Source: an uncultured Oscillospiraceae bacterium (GTDB taxonomy: Bacteria; Bacillota; Clostridia; Oscillospirales; Oscillospiraceae). Taken from it: a DNA stretch of 11,933 bases. Below are positions 6,894-11,933 of the stretch, piece after piece. Under the pieces are notes generated by a model. That model was not told where the DNA came from, made no database searches, and saw only the letters and a program-made list of their open reading frames with translations. Each line of letters begins with the position of its first letter. Position 1 is the first letter of the stretch. The position numbers were made by a program, and so were the translations under genes. The stretch spans positions 1-11,933 of the forward strand of contig CAKTXB010000042.1 of assembly GCA_934630555.1 (NCBI GenBank), read 5' to 3'.

Positions 6894-7289
6894 ATGGAAC
6901 ACGACCACGCATATTTGCATGAGCATGGCATTGCGCACGTGCATCACACCGGAGACACGCACGACGCAGCGCACTGCCACACACATGACCATGACCATCC
7001 GCACGATCCGGCGCAGCCGCACGGGCACGTGCATGAAAACACAAAAGCGGTGCTCAACCGCCTTTCGCGTGCCATTGGACATTTGCAGTCAGTGCGCAGG
7101 ATGGTGGAGGACGGACGCGACTGCTCAGAGGTGCTCATTCAGATCGCGGCGGTGCGCGCGGCCATCAATAATATTGGCAAGGTCATTTTACAGGACCATA
7201 TCCAGCACTGCATTGTAGATGCCGTGGAGCAGGACGACGCACAGGCGCTGGAGGATCTGTGTCAGGCCATTGACAAGTTTATGAAGTGA
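6894..7289 (+). CDS. CsoR/RcnR-family metal-sensing repressor with His-rich N-terminal tail
   Basis: Residues about 48-131 are a complete four-helix DUF156 repressor domain (KAVLNRLSRAIGHLQSVRRM, IQIAAVRAAINNIGKVIL, ALEDLCQAIDKFM). The ligand positions read Cys77, His102, Cys106, with an extra His105. That C-H-C triad matches copper-sensing CsoR rather than nickel-sensing RcnR, which has His in the last position. Residues 1-47 form an added tail with 17 histidines and one cysteine, such as HCHTHDHDHPHD; ordinary family members are near 90 residues and lack it. The ATG at 6894 follows GAGGGAG by 9 bases; an in-frame ATG at 6846 would precede the putative start of transcription. The gene diverges from the His-rich/cooT operon, which it probably controls, and is followed 8 bases later by a flavoprotein gene. 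Nickel is the likely signal by context; copper or cobalt are alternatives. Confidence 0.9.
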   Translation: MEHDHAYLHEHGIAHVHHTGDTHDAAHCHTHDHDHPHDPAQPHGHVHENTKAVLNRLSRAIGHLQSVRRMVEDGRDCSEVLIQIAAVRAAINNIGKVILQDHIQHCIVDAVEQDDAQALEDLCQAIDKFMK

Positions 7290-7297
7290 GGTGCGCC

Positions 7298-7765
7298 ATG
7301 CGGCGAAAAGAACGGGCCGTGACGGATACGGCAGATATTTTTGCGATTTTACAGCGCTGTCAGGTGGCGCGGCTGGGGCTGTGCCGGAATGGCGTGCCGT
7401 ATGTTGTGCCGATGAATTTTGCGTGCGCGCTGGAGAACGGACGGTTTGTATTTTACGTTCACTGTGCGAATGAGGGCAAAAGACTGGACATTTTGCAGGA
7501 GAACCCGCAGGTTTGTGTGGAGGCCGACTGCGGCCACGCGCTGGTGGAGAGCACACAGGCATGCAGCCACAGCTTCCGCTATGCAAGCGTGATCGCACAG
7601 GGGCGCGCGGAAATTTTACAGGACGCGGCAGAAAAGGCGCGGGCGCTGACGCTGCTCATGCGCTGGCAGACAGGGCGGGATATGCCCGTGACGGCAACGC
7701 AGGCCGCAGCCGTGACCGTGGTGCGCATTGCGGCGGATGAAATTACGGGAAAGCAGCATATTTGA
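7298..7765 (+). CDS. Pyridoxamine 5'-phosphate oxidase-fold flavoprotein (NimA-like family)
   Basis: The 155-residue product is a small FMN-binding split-barrel protein of the type often named nitroimidazole resistance or PPOX-family protein. The family hallmarks are MRRKERAVTD at the start, LGLCRNGVPYVVPMNFAC at 26-43, VFYVHCANEGKRLDILQENP at 51-70, SHSFRYASVIAQGRAEILQD at 90-109 and a C-terminal RIAADEITGKQ. The ATG at 7298 is preferred over a GTG at 7286 that overlaps the previous stop, because MRRKxR is the usual family N-terminus and GAGGTG lies just before it. It is probably cotranscribed with the metal regulator (8-base gap). The substrate is unknown; members bind FMN or heme and reduce or sequester small molecules. 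A link to metal homeostasis is not shown by the sequence. Confidence 0.87.
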   Translation: MRRKERAVTDTADIFAILQRCQVARLGLCRNGVPYVVPMNFACALENGRFVFYVHCANEGKRLDILQENPQVCVEADCGHALVESTQACSHSFRYASVIAQGRAEILQDAAEKARALTLLMRWQTGRDMPVTATQAAAVTVVRIAADEITGKQHI

Positions 7766-7988
7766 ATGTGCGCACACTTCAGACCGGAAGTGTGCCGCGT
7801 CAGCTTGTCAAAAAGCCTCGCAGAGTTCGCGCCCGCAGGCGCGAAAAAGTTCCGATCTTTTTCGGCGGCGGCGTGTACGTCGCCGAAAATACTTTACGTC
7901 ATGCAAGTTGCGTGAGCCTCCAAGAGCACAAGCTATGCGCAGTGCGATTGGCCAAGGCGAACTCATGCAGAACAAAGTTCTGTAGTGG

Positions 7989-8015
7989 AATTTTTGCGCC
8001 AAAGGCGCAAAAATT
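7989..8015. repeat. Perfect 12-pair hairpin within the repeat element
   Basis: AATTTTTGCGCC (7989-8000) and GGCGCAAAAATT (8004-8015) pair perfectly around the loop AAA. On either strand the GC core is bordered by a run of T, so it reads as a possible bidirectional terminator, although it lies more than 140 bases from the stop codon of either flanking gene. Confidence 0.65.
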
Positions 8016-8077
8016 ATGCGCGCGGCATGGCGCAAGCCTTCTCAAACGCGAACCCAGCGCAGCGGTCCGCGTTTGAA

Positions 8078-8109
8078 AGCGTGTCAAAAAAATGCTTTTT
8101 TGACACGCT
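8078..8109. repeat. 14-pair hairpin within the repeat element
   Basis: AGCGTGTCAAAAAA (8078-8091) pairs with TTTTTTGACACGCT (8096-8109) around a four-base loop ATGC. It directly precedes the terminator-like hairpin at 8113-8142. The A-run is inside the stem, so this is not a classical terminator for either strand. Confidence 0.6.
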
Positions 8110-8112
8110 CGT

Positions 8113-8150
8113 GCGGCACACTTCAGACCGGAAGTGTGCCGCGTTTGTTT
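8113..8150 (+). terminator. Intrinsic-terminator-like hairpin, second copy of the 29-base repeat
   Basis: GCGGCACACTTC (8113-8124) pairs fully with GAAGTGTGCCGC (8131-8142) around the loop AGACCG, followed on the plus strand by GTTTGTTTT. This fits a plus-strand terminator that would stop transcripts from the regulator/flavoprotein operon before they run antisense into the 4Fe-4S gene. The first copy at 7772-7795, directly after the flavoprotein stop codon, has a 9-pair stem and no T-tract. Confidence 0.55.
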
Positions 8151-8156
8151 TGCAGG

Positions 8157-8867
8157 TCACGTTTCGTCGAGGATCTTACCGTCAACGGAGAGCGTGACGA
8201 CGTGCCAGGGGAGGAATTTGCCGCTGGCCTGCAGGGCAGTGCGGGCGGCGTATTCCAGACCGCCGCAGCAGGGCACTTCCATGCGAACGACGGTGACGCT
8301 TTGAATATTGTTTGTGCGGAGGATCTCGGTGAGCTTTTCGGAATAGTCCACGCTGTCCAGCTTGGGGCAGCCGATGAGCGTGACCTTGCCGCGCATGAAG
8401 TGCTCGTGCATCCGGGCGTAGGCATAGGCTGTGCAGTCAGCGGCAATGAGGAGCTTTGCACCGTCAAAATACGGCGCGTTCACGGGCACGAGCTTCAGCT
8501 GGCACGGCCACTGGGCAAGCTGCGAGGACGCTTCGGCGGCCTGTGCGGCGGGCGCAGGTCCCGCGTTCGGGTGCAGCTGGCGCAGACGCTGGCCGGGGCA
8601 GCCGGCGTGCGGCGCGGGCTGGGCGGCCTTTTGCTGCCTGGCAGCCTGTACGGCCTGCTCGTCATAGGCCGGGGCTTCACGTGTTTCAAACGTGATGGCG
8701 CCGGTGGGGCAGGCGGGGAGGCAATCGCCAAGGCCGTCGCAGTAGTGCTCGTGCAGGAGCCGGGCCTTGCCGTCCACCATGCCGATGGCGCCCTCATGGC
8801 AGGCCGCGGCACACGCGCCGCAGCCGTTGCATTTTTCTTCGTCGATGTGGATGATCTTACGTACCAT
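8157..8867 (-). CDS. Ferredoxin-domain 4Fe-4S protein with a conserved Cys-rich C-terminal domain
   Basis: The 236-residue product starts with a bacterial ferredoxin domain. Cluster one has Cys13, Cys16, Cys19 and Cys23 (CNGCGACAAAC). The second site reads CDGLGDCLPACP (Cys43, Cys49, Cys53), so the second cysteine of the usual CX2CX2CX3C is Leu46, which suggests a three-cysteine cluster or another ligand. A low-complexity Ala/Gln/Pro linker (about 65-120) leads to a C-terminal domain with AADCTAYAYA (Cys145), LIGCPKLDS (Cys167) and RMEVPCCGGLEYAA (Cys200, Cys201), which I do not recognise by function. It is probably a cytoplasmic redox protein. GGAGG precedes the ATG, and the frame overlaps the end of the zinc-ribbon gene by 11 bases, suggesting coupled translation. 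Its divergent neighbour is a Crp/Fnr-type regulator. Confidence 0.85.
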   Translation of the reverse strand: MVRKIIHIDEEKCNGCGACAAACHEGAIGMVDGKARLLHEHYCDGLGDCLPACPTGAITFETREAPAYDEQAVQAARQQKAAQPAPHAGCPGQRLRQLHPNAGPAPAAQAAEASSQLAQWPCQLKLVPVNAPYFDGAKLLIAADCTAYAYARMHEHFMRGKVTLIGCPKLDSVDYSEKLTEILRTNNIQSVTVVRMEVPCCGGLEYAARTALQASGKFLPWHVVTLSVDGKILDET

Positions 8868-9150
8868 GGTCTTGTTCCTCCTGCTTTTGTTTGCGCCTGG
8901 CGGCGGCTTCTTCTTTTTGTTTGGCGGCGATCTGCATCATGGTTTCATACATTTCATCGCCGACGCATTTGCGGGCGTATTTGCACCACTGGACACAGCT
9001 GAGCGTGTCGTTATAGACCGTGAAGCCGCAGTGCTCGCACTGCATTTCGGTGTCGGTGGAAAACATCTCGATCTCCGCACCGCATTGCGGGCAGGTTTTT
9101 TCGAGAATGGTGGGGGTGCGGGGCTTGCCCTGGCAGCCTTCCATGATCAT
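8857..9150 (-). CDS. Small zinc-ribbon protein with extra cysteines
   Basis: The 97-residue product has CPQC (Cys20, Cys23) and CEHC (Cys38, Cys41), a four-cysteine zinc ribbon. A second group, Cys52, Cys56 and Cys62 in SCVQWCKYARKC, follows, and then a strongly charged helical tail (AAKQKEEAAARRKQKQEEQ). There are no signal or membrane segments. The ATG at 9150 follows AGGAGG at 8 bases; an in-frame ATG two codons later is less well placed. It is the first gene of a two-gene operon with the 4Fe-4S protein, whose start lies inside its last codons. Its function is unknown; it may be a metal- or redox-responsive partner of the 4Fe-4S protein. The three-cysteine group could hold a metal or a cluster together with the partner. 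Confidence 0.82.
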   Translation of the reverse strand: MIMEGCQGKPRTPTILEKTCPQCGAEIEMFSTDTEMQCEHCGFTVYNDTLSCVQWCKYARKCVGDEMYETMMQIAAKQKEEAAARRKQKQEEQDHGT

Positions 9151-9240
9151 GCGGCAGTCCTCCTTTTTTGAAATGAACGCGCTGCTTTGCGCGCTGCAGC
9201 CTTTCGGGGAAGATCTTCAGCGGCGCAAGCAGCATTTTTC

Positions 9241-9269
9241 TTGTTTGTTTGTAAATAGTATAGTATGAT
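9241..9269 (+). promoter_or_regulatory. Possible promoter of the Crp/Fnr-family gene
   Basis: TTGTTT (9241-9246) and TATGAT (9264-9269) are 17 bases apart in an AT-rich patch; the -10 is a five-of-six match, the -35 only its TTG. Read on the other strand, TATACT (9257-9262) overlaps it and could serve the zinc-ribbon operon, so the two directions may compete for polymerase. Confidence 0.38.
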
Positions 9270-9282
9270 GGCTGAAAAAGAA

Positions 9283-9298
9283 CGTGGTAAAAACCACG
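9283..9298. promoter_or_regulatory. Perfect dyad, candidate Crp/Fnr-type operator
   Basis: CGTGGTAAAAACCACG is a 6-4-6 perfect inverted repeat just downstream of the putative promoter and 12 bases before the regulator's ATG. The two half-sites with a four-base gap have the same architecture as FNR-type sites (TTGAT-N4-ATCAA), though the bases differ. It could mediate autorepression, or form a short leader hairpin. Confidence 0.38.
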
Positions 9299-9310
9299 GA
9301 TGAGGTGCAT

Positions 9311-9970
9311 ATGGAGCTTGAAAAATTTCCGGTCCTGACCGGGTTTTCCAAAGAAGCGCTGACGATGCTGCGGCAGAGCGCCATGCACACGCGGCAGTAT
9401 GAAAAGGGCGCGTTTGTGTTTCACGCCGGAGATGAAACGCATCACATCGGTTTGGTAACGAGCGGGTGTGTGCATATTGAGAACAATGACCTATGGGGCA
9501 ATCGCAGTATTTTAGGCAGCGTGGAGGCCGGCGGCGCGTTTGGGGAAACGTACGCGCTGTGCCGGACGGCCATGATGGTGGACGTGGTGTGCGCGGCGCG
9601 CAGTGAGATCGTGCTTCTGGATGTGGACGCCGCGCTGGCGGCGGACAGCCCGGTGCGGGCACAGCTGCTGGAAAATCTGCTGCGGCTGTCCATGCAGAAA
9701 AATCTGGCGCTGTCGGAGCGGATCTTCTGCACGGCGGCACGGTCGATCCGCGGGCGGCTTTTGACGTATTTATCGGCGCAGAGCGTGCGCGCCGGGGCAA
9801 AAACGTTCCGCATCCCCTTCGACCGCCAGCAGCTCGCGGACTATCTGAACGTGGAGCGGACGGCACTTTCCAAGGAATTGGGGAAAATGCGCACGGACGG
9901 GCTGCTGGAATGGCACAAGAATGTGTTTACACTGAAGGCGGAGGGCACCTGCGCTGCTGCGGTGCGATAA
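9311..9970 (+). CDS. Crp/Fnr-family transcriptional regulator
   Basis: The 219-residue product has the two-part Crp/Fnr layout: an N-terminal cyclic-nucleotide-binding-type beta roll (GAFVFHAGDETHHIGLVTSG at 33-52, GGAFGETYAL near 74) joined by a long helix to a C-terminal winged helix (residues about 145-215) with FDRQQLADYLNVERTALSKE as the recognition-helix region. No N-terminal cysteine cluster is present, so it is not an oxygen-sensing FNR in the Escherichia sense, and the Arg-Ser pair that binds cAMP in Crp is not apparent. The ligand is therefore unknown. The ATG at 9311 follows GAGG; a GTG at 9284 would extend it across the dyad and is less likely. It diverges from the zinc-ribbon/4Fe-4S pair, a placement that suggests it controls them and itself. 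Confidence 0.9.
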   Translation: MELEKFPVLTGFSKEALTMLRQSAMHTRQYEKGAFVFHAGDETHHIGLVTSGCVHIENNDLWGNRSILGSVEAGGAFGETYALCRTAMMVDVVCAARSEIVLLDVDAALAADSPVRAQLLENLLRLSMQKNLALSERIFCTAARSIRGRLLTYLSAQSVRAGAKTFRIPFDRQQLADYLNVERTALSKELGKMRTDGLLEWHKNVFTLKAEGTCAAAVR

Positions 9971-9971
9971 A

Positions 9972-10020
9972 ATATGCAAAAGAACGCGCGGGCTGCCAGC
10001 CCGCGCGTGCATATATTTTT
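9972..10020. terminator. Bidirectional terminator between the Crp/Fnr gene and murC
   Basis: ACGCGCGGGCT (9984-9994) and AGCCCGCGCGT (9998-10008) form an 11-pair, very GC-rich stem with a three-base loop. The plus-strand tail is GCATATATTTTTA, and the minus-strand tail is TCTTTTGCATATTTT, so it can end both convergent transcripts. ATATGCA and TGCATAT on the outside form an additional dyad. Confidence 0.9.
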
Positions 10021-11395
10021 ATTTGGTTTTGAGCAGATTGTCGCCCGCCTTGTAGATGTCGCCCGCGCCGACGGTGAGAATGAGGTCGCCGGGCTGGGCG
10101 GTGCGGCGGAGGAATGCTGTGACATCCTGCAGGCTGGGGCAGTAGACGCTGCCTGGAATTTGGGCGGCGAGGTCCTGTGCGCTGACGCCGACGGTGTTGG
10201 ATTCGCGTGCGGCGTAGATGTCGGTGAGGACGGGAAGGTCTACAGTCTTCAGCTCCCGCACAAAGTCGTCAAACAGCGCGCGGGTGCGGGTATAGGTGTG
10301 CGGCTGGAAGGCACAGATGATGCGCTGATAGCCCATCATGCGCGCGGCGGCGAGAAGCGCGTGCATCTCACCGGGGTGGTGGGCGTAGTCGTCGTAGATG
10401 TCGGCGCCGTTGTATTGGCCTTTATATTCCATGCGGCGGCCTGCACCGTGGAACTGCGCGAGGGCGCGGGCGGTGACATCGCCGGGAATGCCGGACTTCC
10501 ACGCGACCGCGCAGGCGGCCAGTGCGTTCATGGCATTGTGGCGGCCGATGACAGCGAGCTTGAGATGGCAGTATGGCTTACCGTCTGCGATCACGTCCAG
10601 CTCGGAGAAATTGGGGGATATATTGGCGGCATGGACATCGTCTTCGGCGCACATGCCGAATGTGGTGTAGGTAAGGCCGCGGAGCGCGTCAGCGGTATTT
10701 TGGTCGTCGCCGTTGGCCACGATGCAGCCGGCCTCTGGCACAAGCTCACAGAACTTGCGGAACGAAGATTCCACATCGGCAAGGTCTTTGAAAAAGTCGA
10801 GGTGGTCGGCTTCAATGTCAAGCACGACGGCGGTCGTGGGGCTGAAATTGAGGAAGGAGTTGCAGTATTCGCAGCTTTCCAGAATGATGGTGTCGCCATG
10901 GCCGACACGGTGGCCGGCGCCGAGCAGCGGCAGATAGCCGCCGATCATGACGGTGGGGTCTTTGCCGGCCTCCAGGAAGATGTGCGTGAGCATGGACGTG
11001 GTGGTGGTCTTGCCGTGTGTGCCGGACACGCAGACAGCGCTGCGGTAGGCACGCATGATATAGCCCCAGGCCTGCGCGCGCTCAAAAATGGGGATACCGG
11101 CAGCACGGGCTGCGGCGATCTCTGGGTTGTCGTTGTGCGCAGCGGCGGTGCGGATGATGCAGTCCACACCGGCGATATTCTCAGCGCTGTGGCCAATGTG
11201 GACGGTGATGCCCTTGCCTATGAGCTCCTGCGTGGACACGGATGCGTTCATGTCGGAGCCCGTGATGGTCATGCCCATGGAGCGCAGAACGAGGCCGAGC
11301 GGGCGCATGGATACGCCGCCAATGCCGACAAGATGCGCGTGCTTGCCGGGCTGTAGATATTGTGCAATGCGGTTGCTGCCAGATGCAGACGTCAT
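10019..11395 (-). CDS. murC: UDP-N-acetylmuramate--L-alanine ligase MurC
   Basis: MurC adds L-alanine to UDP-N-acetylmuramic acid using ATP, the first amino acid step of peptidoglycan synthesis, in the cytoplasm. The 458-residue product matches the usual length (about 450-490). Visible are the N-terminal nucleotide-binding loop LVGIGGVSMRPLG at 22-34, the ATP loop SGTHGKTTTT at 124-133, IEADHLDFF in the central domain, GRHNAMNALAA, DDYAHHPGEM and a C-terminal ILTVGAGDIYKAGDNLL. The histidine-rich DYAHHP segment and the VGAGDIY end favour MurC over its relative Mpl. Longer in-frame extensions exist, but GGGAGG at 7 bases supports the ATG at 11395. The gene stands alone, divergent from the CCA enzyme gene and convergent with the Crp/Fnr gene, and ends in a shared terminator. 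Confidence 0.95.
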   Translation of the reverse strand: MTSASGSNRIAQYLQPGKHAHLVGIGGVSMRPLGLVLRSMGMTITGSDMNASVSTQELIGKGITVHIGHSAENIAGVDCIIRTAAAHNDNPEIAAARAAGIPIFERAQAWGYIMRAYRSAVCVSGTHGKTTTTSMLTHIFLEAGKDPTVMIGGYLPLLGAGHRVGHGDTIILESCEYCNSFLNFSPTTAVVLDIEADHLDFFKDLADVESSFRKFCELVPEAGCIVANGDDQNTADALRGLTYTTFGMCAEDDVHAANISPNFSELDVIADGKPYCHLKLAVIGRHNAMNALAACAVAWKSGIPGDVTARALAQFHGAGRRMEYKGQYNGADIYDDYAHHPGEMHALLAAARMMGYQRIICAFQPHTYTRTRALFDDFVRELKTVDLPVLTDIYAARESNTVGVSAQDLAAQIPGSVYCPSLQDVTAFLRRTAQPGDLILTVGAGDIYKAGDNLLKTK

Positions 11396-11501
11396 AAAGT
11401 TGCCTCCCAAATTCCAGTTGCAAGCAGCCGGATGGAAATTTATAATGATGCTATAGAAGCCACCACGGCGGCGGAGCGTGTTAAATTTGCAACGGTTTAT
11501 T

Positions 11502-11530
11502 ATTATAGACTGATTTTGCGGGAAATACAA
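11502..11530 (-). promoter_or_regulatory. Candidate promoter of murC
   Basis: On the minus strand TTGTAT (11525-11530) and a consensus TATAAT (11502-11507) are 17 bases apart. The start point near 11495 would leave a leader of about 100 bases before murC, in which I see no clear riboswitch or T-box. The promoter region overlaps the leader of the divergent CCA gene, for which I find no convincing plus-strand promoter. Confidence 0.5.
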
Positions 11531-11556
11531 GGTGTTTTTGCCGAAAGGAGCGGCGT

Positions 11557-11933
11557 ATGGAGCAAAAAAAGCCAGATATGGTGCTGCGGGCGCTGGAACA
11601 GGCCGGGTATGCGGCCTATTTTGTAGGCGGCTGTGTGCGTGATGCGCTGCTGGGCCGGGAAATCCACGACTGGGATGTGACGACATCGGCGCGGCCGGAG
11701 CAGGTGATGGCGCTGTTTGACCACTGTGTGCCGACGGGCGTGCAGCACGGCACAGTGACGGTGCTGCTGGACGGCGCGCAGGCGGAGGTGACGACGTTCC
11801 GGCGCGACGGGGCATATCATGACGGGCGTCACCCGGATGCGGTGGCGTTCGTATCCTCTTTGCGGGAAGATCTGCTGCGGCGAGATTTTACGATCAATGC
11901 CATGGCGCAGGACTTGCGCGGGAAGATCTATGA
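11557..11933 (+). CDS. cca: CCA tRNA nucleotidyltransferase, N-terminal 125 residues, cut by window edge
   Basis: This enzyme builds or repairs the CCA end of tRNA. The visible part is the head domain of class II nucleotidyltransferases: [13 protein letters not shown] near residues 21-33, where the GG grips the nucleotide, [14 protein letters not shown] at 37-50 with the metal-binding Asp pair D38/D40, [22 protein letters not shown] near 64-85 and [15 protein letters not shown] near 106-120. These identify the CCA-adding/poly(A) polymerase superfamily; whether it adds CC, A or all three bases cannot be decided from this part. AAGGAG lies 7 bases before the ATG. The reading frame continues without a stop to the window end. 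It is divergent from murC and has no functional link to it that I can see. Confidence 0.94.
   Translation, partial: MEQKKPDMVLRALEQAGYAAYFVGGCVRDALLGREIHDWDVTTSARPEQVMALFDHCVPTGVQHGTVTVLLDGAQAEVTTFRRDGAYHDGRHPDAVAFVSSLREDLLRRDFTINAMAQDLRGKIY

Larger units (their letters stand above)
7766..8156. repeat. Gene-free, hairpin-dense repeat element between convergent genes
   Basis: No credible gene lies here: the open frames across it are rich in Arg and Lys, have no ribosome sites and have no domain character. What it holds is a series of inverted repeats: 7772-7795, 7826-7845 (TTCGCGCC/GGCGCGAA), 7859-7889 (TTTTCGGCG/CGCCGAAAA), 7966-7984, 7989-8015 (12 pairs, AAA loop), 8042-8076 (TCAAACGCG/CGCGTTTGA), 8078-8109 (14 pairs, four-base loop) and 8113-8142 (12 pairs). 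The first and last hairpins share an identical 29-base sequence (7772-7800 and 8116-8144) in direct orientation, 344 bases apart. The density suggests an interspersed structured repeat or a small non-autonomous element rather than random spacer. Confidence 0.7.

Noticed and set aside
7762..8076. A 104-codon frame and overlapping frames across the hairpin-rich stretch
   Set aside because: The translation is Arg/Lys-rich without domains, crosses several strong hairpins, and has no ribosome site; it is best explained as translated repeat DNA.
8016..9002. A 328-codon plus-strand frame opposite the 4Fe-4S gene
   Set aside because: It is antisense to a gene with clear ferredoxin motifs and is typical GC-driven shadow sequence.
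11487..11515. TTGCAA as a -35 for the CCA enzyme gene
   Set aside because: No acceptable -10 is found 16-18 bases downstream, so no plus-strand promoter is called.
1..11933. CRISPR arrays, tRNA or rRNA genes, transposases or phage genes
   Set aside because: None seen: no regularly spaced repeats, no cloverleaf-like or rRNA sequence, and no transposase, integrase or phage structural proteins among the credible frames.

Overview
This window looks like a chromosomal stretch from a fairly GC-rich anaerobic Firmicute of class Clostridia, most likely an Oscillospiraceae-type gut or sediment bacterium with acetogenic capacity. The basis is a bacterial-type Wood-Ljungdahl acetyl-CoA synthase locus, strong AGGAGG-type ribosome binding sites before nearly every gene, and clostridial-looking accessory proteins. 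The taxonomic placement is inference from protein style, not a database match.

From 1 to about 5.8 kb, all on the minus strand, lies the methyl/carbonyl branch core. Read in transcription order it is cooC (nickel-insertion ATPase), acsD (corrinoid iron-sulfur protein, small subunit), a 758-residue protein joining AcsC (corrinoid iron-sulfur protein, large subunit) to AcsE (methyltetrahydrofolate methyltransferase) in one chain, and acsB (acetyl-CoA synthase), which runs off the left edge just before its A-cluster cysteines. The AcsC-AcsE fusion is the most striking protein here: it physically joins the methyl-transfer enzyme to its corrinoid acceptor. No carbon monoxide dehydrogenase subunit (acsA/cooS) is inside the window.

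From 5.9 to 6.7 kb, also on the minus strand and upstream of cooC, is a small nickel-handling operon: a His-rich protein, a CooT-family nickel-binding protein and an unrecognised 75-residue protein. It starts from a near-consensus promoter. Diverging from it at 6.9-7.8 kb on the plus strand is a CsoR/RcnR-family metal-responsive repressor with its own long His-rich N-terminal tail, followed by a pyridoxamine-phosphate-oxidase-fold flavoprotein. The divergent gap holds an imperfect C-tract/G-tract palindrome that could be the repressor's operator. The likely logic is that metal, probably nickel, relieves repression of the metal-storage and delivery genes that charge the ACS/CODH metal clusters.

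From 7766 to 8156 is a gene-free stretch of about 390 bases packed with at least seven strong hairpins and bounded by two identical 29-base copies of a palindromic sequence. It looks like an interspersed, structured repeat element between convergent genes.

From 8.16 to 9.97 kb are a minus-strand pair (zinc-ribbon protein and 4Fe-4S protein, with overlapping reading frames) and a divergent Crp/Fnr-family regulator, probably a regulator with its targets. A strong bidirectional terminator separates the regulator from murC (minus strand, cell-wall synthesis). Divergent from murC, the 5' part of a CCA tRNA nucleotidyltransferase gene runs off the right edge. These last two are ordinary housekeeping genes.
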